Of a stretch of 64,000 nucleotides of DNA, positions 25,513 through 33,971 are shown piece after piece. Location: NCBI GenBank assembly GCA_036841525.1, contig DAITVZ010000002.1, positions 124,001-188,000 on the forward strand. The letters are read 5' to 3'. A program made the translations under genes and the position numbers. The notes under the pieces are model-generated. The model did no database searches. It was not told where the DNA came from and saw only the letters and a program-made list of their open reading frames with translations. The stretch is from JAAYEA01 sp012689325. GTDB lineage: Bacteria > Chloroflexota > Anaerolineae > JAAYEA01. Each line of letters starts with the position of its first letter. Position 1 is the stretch's first letter.

Positions 25513-25667
25513 GGAATGAACTCCTTTCTCTCCAAACCGCGAGGCAAAAGACAGCTTGGGCGGTCAGCCGTACAGTGAAACCGGGCCCAGGTCACCGAAC
25601 CCTCGTTGCCCGTCCGGCAACACAGCCAGGACGCGAAGGATACCCTGGTAACGACTGGGTCAACCAC

Positions 25668-25697
25668 ATTATACTATATACATGAAACCTTCGTCAA
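25668..25697 (-). promoter_or_regulatory. Sigma-70-type promoter for the coiled-coil gene pair
   Basis: On the minus strand TTGACG (25697-25692), 18 bp, TATAAT (25673-25668). It gives a leader of about 150 nt before the ATG at 25512. Together with the promoter at 25766-25794 it fills the 312-bp intergenic region, in which I see no further gene. Confidence 0.6.
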
Positions 25698-25765
25698 GTT
25701 ATGGATGAGCAATCATGGAAGACAGCAAATCAGCCGCAGCTCACTTTGTGACCGCCCCGGCTCGC

Positions 25766-25794
25766 TTGACAGGTCAGAGCACCCATGCTATAGT
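25766..25794 (+). promoter_or_regulatory. Sigma-70-type promoter for the zinc-finger protein gene
   Basis: TTGACA (25766-25771), 17 bp, TATAGT (25789-25794): 11 of 12 consensus positions. Transcription should start near 25801, only about 24 nt before the ATG at 25825, which rules out the longer frame beginning at 25606. Confidence 0.7.
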
Positions 25795-25824
25795 GCCAAC
25801 AAGGAGTTCTGGGAAGGGAACAGT

Positions 25825-26718
25825 ATGCCAGTGAGGACCAATGATTGCTGCAGCACGTGCGAGTTCAATGCGATCCACCAACTGGGGGGCGCCCAGGCGG
25901 AGGGAGAGCAGGCCTTCCTCTGCCGAATCCGCCAGCTCGCCATCGCGAGCCCCTTCTGGACCTTCTGCAACAACCACCAGCGGCGCAACCCCCTCTTGAT
26001 CCGCGAGCCCCGAGGGCCCCTCTGGGGAGCGGTTTCGCACCCGCCGCAGGAGCTTCCCTTGTCTCCGCGCGTCCTGGCTATCCCCGAGTTGGTCCCGCCT
26101 CGCGACGTCCCCGGTGAGTACAGGCTGCCTTATTGCGGCGATCAGCGTCCCCTGGATAGCGGCGCGGGGACCTGCGCGGTCTGTGGGGCCGCCACTGACC
26201 ACGCCATCGCCATTTCCCACGAGGCGTCGCGGATCTGCTTTTGCAGTGTGGCCCATTATCTGGAGTGGTGGCTGGAGAACGCCCCCGAGTCGGGCAGCTA
26301 CGGGGGCCGCGTCCCGGTGGAGAGAGGAGACCTGGAAGAGAACCTGATCGTCCTCATGGACGAGCTTGCCGAGATGGACACCCAGCCGCCCTCCAACCTG
26401 GATACCGGGCACATGCTGGACCTGATGCGCGGGCTGGAGGGCATCATCGCGCAGACCCTGCACGGCTACCCAGATTTGGCCCGGGTGCAGGATGCCTTGG
26501 CGGGGCCTGCCGCCAAGGGGAGCCCATCGCCGCACCTGTTGGTCATCCTGTCCCGCATGGCCGAGCTCGGGGAGCTGCGGCTGGCCGAGTTGGCCGACCG
26601 CCGCGCCATGCATCGCCGGGTGCACCAGATCCGCATGCTGTTGGAGAGCTACCTGGCAGGCGAGCCTCTCCCAAAACCAGCCGGGTCGGACCGCCGGTGG
26701 TGGCGCTTTTGGCGGTAG
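25825..26718 (+). CDS. Putative zinc-binding protein with two cysteine clusters
   Basis: 297 residues. The first cluster is at the N-terminus (CCSTCEFN, then FLCRIRQ and FCNNHQRRNP), and the second is in the middle: CAVCG followed about 20 residues later by CFCSVAHYLEWW. The latter has the spacing of TRASH/YHS-like treble-clef fingers, which bind zinc or other metals. The C-terminal third is helical and charged, ending RWWRFWR. Start ATG 25825 follows GGGAAGGGAAC and fits the promoter at 25766. The role is unknown: a metal sensor, a redox-responsive scaffold or a protein-interaction module are all possible. It converges on the MFS gene with 3 bp between. Confidence 0.75.
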   Translation: MPVRTNDCCSTCEFNAIHQLGGAQAEGEQAFLCRIRQLAIASPFWTFCNNHQRRNPLLIREPRGPLWGAVSHPPQELPLSPRVLAIPELVPPRDVPGEYRLPYCGDQRPLDSGAGTCAVCGAATDHAIAISHEASRICFCSVAHYLEWWLENAPESGSYGGRVPVERGDLEENLIVLMDELAEMDTQPPSNLDTGHMLDLMRGLEGIIAQTLHGYPDLARVQDALAGPAAKGSPSPHLLVILSRMAELGELRLAELADRRAMHRRVHQIRMLLESYLAGEPLPKPAGSDRRWWRFWR

Positions 26719-26721
26719 CCG

Positions 26722-28038
26722 CTAGGGTCCCGCGGTGGAGCTGGCCCTCACCGGCGGCAGCCGCAACGCCAGCAGTAGCGTAACGATGTACACGCTCAGC
26801 GCGGCCGCGAACAGGACCGGGTAGGAGGTCGCCTGCAGCAGCGCGCCGCCCAGCACAGGGGCCACGATCAGCAAGCCGCCGATCGTGTTCGTGAGCCCCA
26901 CGTAGGTCGGCCTCTCCTCCGGCGGGGCGATGTCCAGGACATAGTTGGTAAAGCTCCACATCAGCGTGTTGGCCGAGATGCCGATGAAGAAAAAGATCGC
27001 CGGGTACAGGAGGCGCAAGGTCTCCTGGCCAAACCAGGACGGACCGCCCAGCAAGAGCGCGAGCGCCGGCGCCATGGCCGTCAGCGAGATCGCCCCTAGG
27101 ATCACTGAGCGGTGGCCCAACTTGGCCAGCCATACCCCCAACAACAAGCCCCCAACGATGCGTCCGATCACCTGCGCCGTGAGGCACGAGCCGACGATGC
27201 CGGCGCCCAGGCCCAACTGGCCAGTGCCATAGAGGATGAAGAAGGGCGTGCCCATGCCCCCAAAGCCGGCCAAGAGCCTCAGCACGATCGCCAGGGCAAA
27301 GCGGCGATCCGCTCGCAAGGATCGGGCCAACTGGGCAGTGTACTGCCTCCAGGAAGAGCGCTGCGCCTGTACGCTCTCCACGGGCTCCACGATCAGCCCC
27401 ACGCCGAGGATCGAGACCGTAAAGAACGCACCGGCCAGCCCGAAGAGCAGCGCATAGCTCTTGGGGAAAGCCATTCCCGCCTGCGGATCCAGCACGCGCT
27501 GCACCAGCGCCCCTGCCCCCACCGCCAATAGCCCCCCCAGCACCTGAGACATCGCCAGATAGCGCCCGCGACGCCGCCCAGGAAACACCTTGGCCAGTAC
27601 ATCGAACCAGGGCACGCTCGCCAGCCCATCGCAGACCCAGAGCAGGGCGTAGCCAAGGTAGAAGACCAAGAGCGTAGCGGTTGGCATCTTTTCGGCTAGG
27701 AACAGCGCCGCCAGCGCCAATACCAGCATCATCGGCCGCCCAACCAACGAGGGCCAGATGATATACGGCTTTTTGCGCGGCCTGTGCCCCACATAGTTGG
27801 CTGCGAAAAGCTGCGGCAGGAGCCAGCCGCCCGACTGCAGCGTCGAGACCAGGCCGATCAGCGGCGCCGAGGTGGTCAGATGGCTAACAAACGACGGGAC
27901 CACGGTGGACTGGTCCACAAACGACACGGCGATGGTGAAGGCCACATAGTCGGTGACGAGGCCGATCATGTTGCGTGTGTAATGCTGCGGAGTCTGGCTA
28001 TCCAATGGCGTGAACCTCCTCATGGGCCAAGGAGCCAT
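26722..28038 (-). CDS. Major facilitator superfamily transporter
   Basis: The 438-residue protein has about 12 hydrophobic spans in two halves, with a short basic cytoplasmic loop NYVGHRPRKKPYI between spans 2 and 3, the usual position of the MFS RxxGRR-type motif. The middle loop near residue 200 (EPVESVQAQRSSWRQYTAQ) separates the halves. It resembles the uncharacterised MFS branch often found in Chloroflexota and Firmicutes. Start ATG 28038 has GGAG 5 nt upstream. An ATG 15 nt further in is also possible. Substrate unknown. Confidence 0.88.
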   Translation of the reverse strand: MAPWPMRRFTPLDSQTPQHYTRNMIGLVTDYVAFTIAVSFVDQSTVVPSFVSHLTTSAPLIGLVSTLQSGGWLLPQLFAANYVGHRPRKKPYIIWPSLVGRPMMLVLALAALFLAEKMPTATLLVFYLGYALLWVCDGLASVPWFDVLAKVFPGRRRGRYLAMSQVLGGLLAVGAGALVQRVLDPQAGMAFPKSYALLFGLAGAFFTVSILGVGLIVEPVESVQAQRSSWRQYTAQLARSLRADRRFALAIVLRLLAGFGGMGTPFFILYGTGQLGLGAGIVGSCLTAQVIGRIVGGLLLGVWLAKLGHRSVILGAISLTAMAPALALLLGGPSWFGQETLRLLYPAIFFFIGISANTLMWSFTNYVLDIAPPEERPTYVGLTNTIGGLLIVAPVLGGALLQATSYPVLFAAALSVYIVTLLLALRLPPVRASSTAGP

Positions 28039-28161
28039 TGTACTCCATCCGCTCGTACCTCCAAACGGAAAAGTGGCCCCGATTTCACGCGACAGACGTA
28101 TCTAATTCATCGAGGCTTCGTCTTGATATGCGAGCAGTGAACAAGCCTTGGGAGGCGCAAG

Positions 28162-28374
28162 ATGACGATCATGGAAAGAGTGCGGACCCGCCCACACGAG
28201 CGCAGGACCACCGAAAGCCGCCCCGCAGCGAGCGAGCGGCCGCTTAGCCCGCTGGTTGAGCTGCGGCAGCAGCCGCCCCCGGCTCATGTCGCCGTGCGCG
28301 GCCGCGCCGTCGAGATGGTCGGGCTGCCGCCCCTCCGCGCCCCTGCGCCGCCGGACCTGGTCGACGCCAGCTAG
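28162..28374 (+). CDS. Possible small basic protein, 70 residues
   Basis: This frame is the only candidate in the 427-bp stretch 28039-28465. GGGAGG lies 5-6 nt before the ATG and a hairpin lies 28 bp after the stop, which favours a transcribed gene. The product is rich in Arg, Pro and Ala with no hydrophobic core and no recognised motif, and an unrelated minus-strand frame covers the same bases. I see no convincing promoter. It may be a spurious GC-rich frame. Confidence 0.25.
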   Translation: MTIMERVRTRPHERRTTESRPAASERPLSPLVELRQQPPPAHVAVRGRAVEMVGLPPLRAPAPPDLVDAS

Positions 28375-28401
28375 CCGAAACCAGACTCTGCGCAAATAGA
28401 T

Positions 28402-28429
28402 AGGACAGGCCCGCTCGGGAGCCTGTCCT
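28402..28429. terminator. Terminator hairpin after the transglutaminase gene
   Basis: Arms AGGACAGGC (28402-28410) and GCCTGTCCT (28421-28429) pair perfectly, with a further CC/GG extension across a bulged A. On the minus strand it is 37 nt past the stop of the transglutaminase-like gene. T-tracts are short on both sides (TATCTATTT on minus, GTTGCTTTCC on plus). Confidence 0.55.
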
Positions 28430-28465
28430 GTTGCTTTCCTAACAGATCGCTCGGATGCGTTCGGC

Positions 28466-30772
28466 TCAGCTAGAGCTTCCAGCGCGCGCCGCCGAGCGCA
28501 GGGCGTCGGCCGCCTTTTGCCGGATCGGCAGGAATCGAATGAGGAGATGCACCCGCATCACCTGCCGCAGGCGCCGCCACGCATCCTCCGCACTGAGCTC
28601 CTCGAAAACCGACTCGTGCTCCTTGCTGTAACGCTGCTGCACATAGAGGTTGGCGATGAGGCGCGCGTCACCCGCACCGTCTTCCACCACCCGAGACACC
28701 TCGGCGGCGCACTCGTAAGGCGTCTGCGAGGGTTTGAGCTCGATGCCCAACCAGCGGGCGTAACGCACCATGTTATCAAAGGCAATGGTCGTCAGGCTCG
28801 ATGCAGCTAGACGGCGCTTCCGCAGAATCCACATGACCAGCCAGCCCAGCAAGATGGGCGCCAGCGGGATCAGATACACCTGCCAATCCGTACGCTGCCA
28901 CCACGGCGTCTGCGAGACCGACGGCCAGTTGGGCGCCACCGTGGGGATATAGTCAACACCAGGGTCCACAGGCTCCTCCGTGGGCTCCTCACTGGGCCCG
29001 CCAGGAAAGCCGCCGACGGAGCCAGCGGTCTCCTCCGGGTCCGGTGGACGGGTGAACAGCGGCTCGGAGGCGGTCGGCTCGAACTCGATCCAGCCGTATT
29101 CCGGGAAATAGACCTCCGTCCAGGCGTGGCCGTCGGATTCGCGCACCACGTAGGCTTCTTGCTCCTCGTTGTACTCGCCGGTGGCGTAGCCACGCGCCAC
29201 TCGCGCCGGGATGCCCAGCGTGCGCAGCATGACGGCCATCGCAGACGAGTAATAGTCGCAGTAGCCCTTCCGAACCTCAAAGAGGAACCAATCGACGGCA
29301 TCCACGCCCTCGGGCGGGGCGTCGATCTTTTCATCGTACTCGATCTCCCGGAGATTGGCCTGCAGCGCCTCCGCCTTGCTGTAGGGGTCAGCGGCCGCCT
29401 CGGTAGCCTGTTCAGCCCGCTGGCGCACGCGCTCAGGCAGGTCGGGCGGGAGCTGCAGATAGCGCTCCAGCACCCAGGCCGGATAGTCGGTCCCCGCCCG
29501 CCGCAGCGCCGAGGGAGGCGCGGTCGACACATACGAGGTGGCGACATAGGTCTCGTTTCGGCGAAAGCGCAGCTCGGTAGCCATGATCGAGATCTCTGCC
29601 GTGGCGCCCGTCACCGAGCCTGGTGCTGGGCTCTCGGCCGAGGTCTCTGGCGGCAGGTAGGTGAGGCGGGCCGTGGCAGGCCGGTTCACCTGAGCCACCT
29701 GGCTGGCGGCAAAGATCACTTTTTCCCCCGGACGGTGGAGCTGCACCTCCTGCTCCAGCCGCCTCCGATCCTTGTAGGGCATCGGATTGGGCGAGGCAGC
29801 ATTTGCTTCTAGCTCGATCTCTTCCGAGTCCGTGTTGATCCATCCGCGGCCCGTATACTGGTCGAAGACCAGTGCCCGCCAATAGTGCGGCTCAGTCGTC
29901 TCGACCGCCATGATCGGATCCATGCTTAGGTCCACTGGCCCGCCCAGAGTCAGCGAATCGGAGAAAAAGCTAAATCGCGGTGGGCCATAGCCTGTCAGCG
30001 AGGCGAACATGCGGTTCCAGTGGAACTGGACCTCTTCCCAGGGATCCTCAAAGGCGTTCCATACCTTCCACTCGCGATAGTTAGCGGTGCGAACCGGGAA
30101 GAACCAGGCCACGGCGATGATGAGCACGGCTGAGACCGCCCCATCGCGCAAAAAGTCAAAGAGCAGCTCGGGGTTATAGCGGACCTTGGCGCGTTGCCAC
30201 TCGTCTTCTTGCTCAAAGAGCGAATAGCGCACGATCAGCAACAGCGAGAGGAGCAAATAGCTGGCGAAATAGGGCAACAGCCGGGGGTTATAGTAGGCAT
30301 TCATCAGAATCACGGTGCCGTTGGGGATGATCGCCAGCCACACCCAGCGAATCCGGAACACCGCGAACGCCGCCACATAGGAAAACAGCCAAAAGAGCAG
30401 CGTCGTGAACAGAATGAACATCAGGGCGTCATAGCTCTCGCCGCCGCTGGTGGCCTGCTGCCCCCAGTTGACGACCCGCAGCTGGATGCTTTGCAGCCGC
30501 TCCGTCCAGTCCATCTCTGCGGGGAGGAGCGTCGCCACCCAAAAGAGGCCCCAGGCCGCGCCGATCAGCATGCTGGCGAGATGCGCCAGCAGATCATGTA
30601 GCCGAGATCGGGCCAGCAGCACGCCCACCAGCGTCCCGGCCACCACCACCCACTGCAGCACATCGATCCCGTCGGCCAATTGCGCCGCTTGCAGCGTCCA
30701 GGCCAGACAAAGACCCATGGCCAACAACAAGAGCACCGAGACCCAGCCCTCGCGGAACCCCGAGTTTCTCAT
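28466..30772 (-). CDS. Transglutaminase-like membrane protein (TgpA family)
   Basis: 768 residues: about six transmembrane helices in the first 230, an extracytoplasmic region, a transglutaminase core with C505 in GYCDYYSSAMAVM and H549 in SDGHAWTEVYFP, then a helix (LIPLAPILLGWLVMWILRKRR, about 645-665) and a C-terminal helical domain. This is the TgpA/DUF3488 plan, known for membrane-bound cysteine peptidases or transglutaminases. The third triad position, usually Asp in an F-D-P-T ending, reads EFEPT here, so Glu replaces Asp. ATG at 30772 is preferred to the GTG three codons earlier; neither has a strong ribosome binding site. It is followed by a terminator hairpin and preceded by the Cys-rich gene at 30879. 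Confidence 0.88.
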   Translation of the reverse strand: MRNSGFREGWVSVLLLLAMGLCLAWTLQAAQLADGIDVLQWVVVAGTLVGVLLARSRLHDLLAHLASMLIGAAWGLFWVATLLPAEMDWTERLQSIQLRVVNWGQQATSGGESYDALMFILFTTLLFWLFSYVAAFAVFRIRWVWLAIIPNGTVILMNAYYNPRLLPYFASYLLLSLLLIVRYSLFEQEDEWQRAKVRYNPELLFDFLRDGAVSAVLIIAVAWFFPVRTANYREWKVWNAFEDPWEEVQFHWNRMFASLTGYGPPRFSFFSDSLTLGGPVDLSMDPIMAVETTEPHYWRALVFDQYTGRGWINTDSEEIELEANAASPNPMPYKDRRRLEQEVQLHRPGEKVIFAASQVAQVNRPATARLTYLPPETSAESPAPGSVTGATAEISIMATELRFRRNETYVATSYVSTAPPSALRRAGTDYPAWVLERYLQLPPDLPERVRQRAEQATEAAADPYSKAEALQANLREIEYDEKIDAPPEGVDAVDWFLFEVRKGYCDYYSSAMAVMLRTLGIPARVARGYATGEYNEEQEAYVVRESDGHAWTEVYFPEYGWIEFEPTASEPLFTRPPDPEETAGSVGGFPGGPSEEPTEEPVDPGVDYIPTVAPNWPSVSQTPWWQRTDWQVYLIPLAPILLGWLVMWILRKRRLAASSLTTIAFDNMVRYARWLGIELKPSQTPYECAAEVSRVVEDGAGDARLIANLYVQQRYSKEHESVFEELSAEDAWRRLRQVMRVHLLIRFLPIRQKAADALRSAARAGSSS

Positions 30773-30878
30773 CGCTCGCACGCGCCGTTCATGGGCAACA
30801 CCTTGGTAGCGGGCAACCTTTCATCACAAAGACAGCTTTGCCAGTGTCGTGCAACCACGCGCCCAAAGCTTGGCCGCA

Positions 30879-31220
30879 CTATTCGATCTCGATGCAAGGC
30901 AGCTCACCAGCCAACGCTGCCTTCACCTGATCCCGCGCCTTCTCGAACTGGCCCTGCAGCGCGACGTCCGTCCCCTTGAAAGCCGTGATGGCGCGCCGGG
31001 CGCAGGCTTTGCAGCCGATGGACGCTTTATAGCTGTTGAGATCGCAACTCAAGCACCCGCAAAGGTCCACCAACAGCAGACAGAACCCCAGGCTGTCCGG
31101 GTCATCTTCCGGCAACTCGCAGATCGTCTGGACCAGCTTTTCCCAGCGCGCCGTCCGCAGTCCCTTGAGCGCGCTGGCATAGCGGTGAGGGAAAAGCAGT
31201 TCGCTACGCGCATAGATCAT
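30879..31220 (-). CDS. Cysteine-rich small protein, unknown function
   Basis: 113 residues. A cluster CGCLSCDLNSYKASIGCKAC (about 54-73) supplies five Cys with C-x-C-x-x-C and C-x-x-C spacing, suitable for zinc or an iron-sulfur cluster, and another Cys lies near the end. The flanking segments are helical. It has an exceptionally good promoter (31313-31340) with a leader of about 85 nt and precedes the transglutaminase-like gene by about 100 bp on the same strand. No family is recognised with confidence; a small redox or zinc protein is the cautious reading. Confidence 0.7.
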   Translation of the reverse strand: MIYARSELLFPHRYASALKGLRTARWEKLVQTICELPEDDPDSLGFCLLLVDLCGCLSCDLNSYKASIGCKACARRAITAFKGTDVALQGQFEKARDQVKAALAGELPCIEIE

Positions 31221-31312
31221 GGCGTTCGTGTGCTCCTTTTCGCGATCTCGTGGTGTCCCGCGCCGGGCCTTCCCCTGCGGTCCTGTCAGACGTGCAGCAC
31301 GCCACGTAACCC

Positions 31313-31340
31313 ATTATAGGCAGGAAACCAGCTTTGTCAA
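31313..31340 (-). promoter_or_regulatory. Perfect-consensus sigma-70 promoter for the Cys-rich gene
   Basis: On the minus strand TTGACA (31340-31335), 16 bp, TATAAT (31318-31313): all 12 hexamer positions match. It is the best promoter in the window and suggests strong expression of the 113-residue protein. The divergent Gfo/Idh promoter starts about 50 bp away. Confidence 0.75.
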
Positions 31341-31389
31341 CACCGAAAATCCAGCCTGGAGCCAGATTCTAACGCGGATCTAGCGCGAG

Positions 31390-31418
31390 TTGCCTCGCGT
31401 CCCGGAACGCGGGATAAT
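31390..31418 (+). promoter_or_regulatory. Promoter with a palindromic operator in the spacer
   Basis: TTGCCT (31390-31395), 17 bp, GATAAT (31413-31418), 34 bp before the Gfo/Idh ATG. The spacer is almost filled by the 16-bp inverted repeat CGCGTCCCGGAACGCG (31396-31411), with one imperfect pair of positions. An inverted repeat at this place is typical of a repressor site, for example LacI, GntR or similar sugar-responsive regulators. Confidence 0.55.
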
Positions 31419-31451
31419 GGGGCTCCAGATCCCATCTCCAGGAGGGTTGCC

Positions 31452-32522
31452 ATGAGCAGGCTGAGGGTCGGTTACGTCGGCTGCGGCTTTATGGCGCAGC
31501 GAGTGCATCTTCCCAACCTGGCCGCCATACCTGATTGCGAGCTGGTGGCCCTGGCCGAGGTGCGTCCCCTCCTGGGCCGCAAGGTCCAGGAGCGCTACCG
31601 CATCCCCCGCTTGTATCCCAGCCACGTGGAGCTGGCCGCCGATCCGGAAGTCGAGGCGGTCTGCGTCTCCGCGGCCTTTCACGTGCAGGGCGAGATCGCC
31701 AAGGACTTGCTCCTCGCCGGCAAGCACGTGTTCATGGAAAAGCCCATGGCCATCAGCATCCCGCAGGCCGAGGCCATCCTGGCAGCCAGCCGCCAGACCG
31801 GCGCGCGGCTGATGGTCGGCTACATGAAGCGCTACGATGCGGGCAACGAGCTCTTCCGGTCCACCCTGGACGGGTTCCGCGCCAGTGGCGAGCTCGGCGA
31901 GATCGTCTACGCCCGCAACCATGGGTTCTGCGGCGACTGGACTGCCGGCATCGATACCCCTGTGGAGACGACGGATGAGCCGGCGCCCGCCAGCCCCGCG
32001 CCGATCCCCTCGTGGTTGCCGCCCGAGTTCTTCAAGGACTATGTCGGTTACTTGCAGCAGTACACGCACAACATCAACCTGCTCCGCTGGTTCCTGGATG
32101 CGGGAGACCGCGTCCAGGTCAAGCACGTGGATTTCGATAGCGACGGCTATACTGGGATCGTGGTCTTCGACATGAACGGGACGCGCGCGGTGCTCGAGTC
32201 CGGGCGGCTGAGCTACTACCGCTGGGACGAGCATACCCAGGTCTATCTGCGCCACGGCTGGCTGCGGACCTGGGCCCCGCCGCTCCTGCTGCGGAACGCC
32301 CCCGCCGAAGTGGAGATCTACCGCGGCGGCGAGACGCAAACCTTCACCACGCCGCTCCCCAAGGACCGCTGGTCCTGGTCCTACAAGCGCGAGCTGGAGC
32401 ACTTTGTCCGCCAGGTGCGCAGCGGCGAGCCATTCCGCACTTCGGGCGAGGACACCTTGACCGACGTGCGGCTGTTCGAGGATATCTACCGCGCCTACTT
32501 GCGCAATCGAGACGCCATCTAG
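31452..32522 (+). CDS. Gfo/Idh/MocA family oxidoreductase
   Basis: The 356-residue protein has the N-terminal NAD(P)-binding Rossmann fold (VGYVGCGFMAQRVHLPNL, about 5-22) and the family motif VFMEKPMAI (about 95-103), in which the Glu-Lys-Pro lysine is catalytic. The second alpha/beta domain follows. These enzymes oxidise or reduce sugars, inositols or their derivatives in the cytoplasm. AGGAGGG precedes the ATG. The next gene, a DUF5060-type glycosidase, begins 18 bp after the stop, so they are cotranscribed. The dehydrogenase may process the sugar that the glycosidase releases. Confidence 0.93.
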   Translation: MSRLRVGYVGCGFMAQRVHLPNLAAIPDCELVALAEVRPLLGRKVQERYRIPRLYPSHVELAADPEVEAVCVSAAFHVQGEIAKDLLLAGKHVFMEKPMAISIPQAEAILAASRQTGARLMVGYMKRYDAGNELFRSTLDGFRASGELGEIVYARNHGFCGDWTAGIDTPVETTDEPAPASPAPIPSWLPPEFFKDYVGYLQQYTHNINLLRWFLDAGDRVQVKHVDFDSDGYTGIVVFDMNGTRAVLESGRLSYYRWDEHTQVYLRHGWLRTWAPPLLLRNAPAEVEIYRGGETQTFTTPLPKDRWSWSYKRELEHFVRQVRSGEPFRTSGEDTLTDVRLFEDIYRAYLRNRDAI

Positions 32523-32540
32523 GCCAGAGGGAGTTCGTTC

Positions 32541-33971
32541 GTGCAGATCCAGCAGTACCACGTTCACAGCTTGCAGTCCTCTGCGAAAACCAACAAGAAT
32601 CCGTATGATGTCAGTCTGAGCGCCCGGTTGCACGGCCCTGGCGGGGCCGAGCTGACCGTGCCCGGCTTTTACGACGGCGACGACACCTGGATCGTGCGCT
32701 TTTCCCCCACCCATCTGGGTGAGTGGACCTTCGAGACCATCTCGGACCTCTCCGGGCTCGATGGCCAGCGAGTGCGCGACCTCCAGTGCGTGCCCAACAC
32801 GCACCCGCACATCCACGGCCAACTGCGTGTCGACCCCAAGCATCCGCACCACTTCATCTACGAGGACGGGACCCGCTATCTGCCATTGGGAGACGAATGC
32901 GACTGGCTCTTTGCGCTGGACCTACCGGTCGCCCGGCGTTACCTGGAGCGTCTACAAGCTCACGGCTTCACCCAGGTGCTGATGCAGGTCTACGCTCACG
33001 CCTGCTCCTGGAGCGAGGGGCAGCCCCACCGCCTCGTCCCGCCGCCGCGCTACCCCTGGCTTGGCGACAACCAGCGCCCCCAACACGCGCAGATGAACCC
33101 GCCCTTCTGGCAGCATCTCGACGCCCTGATCGCCGCCATGCAGAGCCTGGGCATCGTGGCGCACCTGATGATCCAGGTGCACAGCAAGCAGGTGAACTGG
33201 CCGCCGCTGGGGAGCGCCGACGACGACCGCTACTGGCGCTACGTCCTGGCTCGTTACCAGGCCTACGGCAACGTCATCTGGGACTTGAGCAAGGAAGCCT
33301 GGAAGGTTGCCGACCCTGGCTATTGGGAGGGGCGCGGAGCGTTGGTGCGCCGCCTGGATGCCTACAACCACCTGCTCACTGCCCACGATATCGCCCTGGA
33401 GGCGGGGGATCTGCTGGCCGACCAGCACCACGAGAGCTTTCACGCCCACATCTTGCATCAGCGCGCCAAGCGCGCCTGGCCGGTGATGAACGTGGAATAC
33501 GGCTACGAGCCGGGGCCGATCCCGACCTATCCCATGATCACGCTCCCCGACGAGATGCGCTGCCGCACCTGGGAGATCCTCACCGCCGGGGGATATCCCG
33601 TGTTCTACTATGCTGACACCGCCTGGGATGTCTTTGAGCTCAGCACCCAGCCGGAGGGCTATCAGGCGTTCCAGATCGCGCGCCAGGTCATGGAAGAGCT
33701 CCCCTTTTGGGAGATGGAGCCGCATGACCACCTGGTGGATCGCGGCTACTGCCTAGCCAAGCCCGGAGCCGCCTATCTCATCTATCTGCCCGAGGGCGGG
33801 CGCGTGTTGCTGGACGCCCCCGAGGCGCCGCACGACGCGCGACCACGGGCCACCTGGATCAACCCGCGCACCGGGCAGCACCTGCTGGCAGGCCCCATCC
33901 GATCCGGGCTGAACAGCTTTTGCGCACCGCTCTGCTTCGGCCCCGGAGACGCGCTGCTAGTGATCCGCTAG
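32541..33971 (+). CDS. DUF5060/DUF4038-type glycoside hydrolase
   Basis: 476 residues. The N-terminal immunoglobulin-like module (about 1-75, with GFYDGDDTWIVRFSPTHLGE) is typical of DUF5060, which caps TIM-barrel glycosidases of the GH140/apiosidase-like group. The barrel follows, with the candidate acid-base Glu in WDLSKEAWK and the candidate nucleophile Glu in NVEYGYE. The last 80 residues form a small beta domain (YLIYLPEGGRVLLD). GTG at 32541 has GGGAG upstream. No signal peptide: a cytoplasmic enzyme. The stop overlaps the stop of the converging hydrolase gene by 4 bp. Confidence 0.82.
   Translation: MQIQQYHVHSLQSSAKTNKNPYDVSLSARLHGPGGAELTVPGFYDGDDTWIVRFSPTHLGEWTFETISDLSGLDGQRVRDLQCVPNTHPHIHGQLRVDPKHPHHFIYEDGTRYLPLGDECDWLFALDLPVARRYLERLQAHGFTQVLMQVYAHACSWSEGQPHRLVPPPRYPWLGDNQRPQHAQMNPPFWQHLDALIAAMQSLGIVAHLMIQVHSKQVNWPPLGSADDDRYWRYVLARYQAYGNVIWDLSKEAWKVADPGYWEGRGALVRRLDAYNHLLTAHDIALEAGDLLADQHHESFHAHILHQRAKRAWPVMNVEYGYEPGPIPTYPMITLPDEMRCRTWEILTAGGYPVFYYADTAWDVFELSTQPEGYQAFQIARQVMEELPFWEMEPHDHLVDRGYCLAKPGAAYLIYLPEGGRVLLDAPEAPHDARPRATWINPRTGQHLLAGPIRSGLNSFCAPLCFGPGDALLVIR

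Noticed and set aside
25606..25824. N-terminal extension of the zinc-finger protein
   Set aside because: A near-consensus promoter at 25766-25794 lies inside the extension, and the extension has no protein-like pattern.
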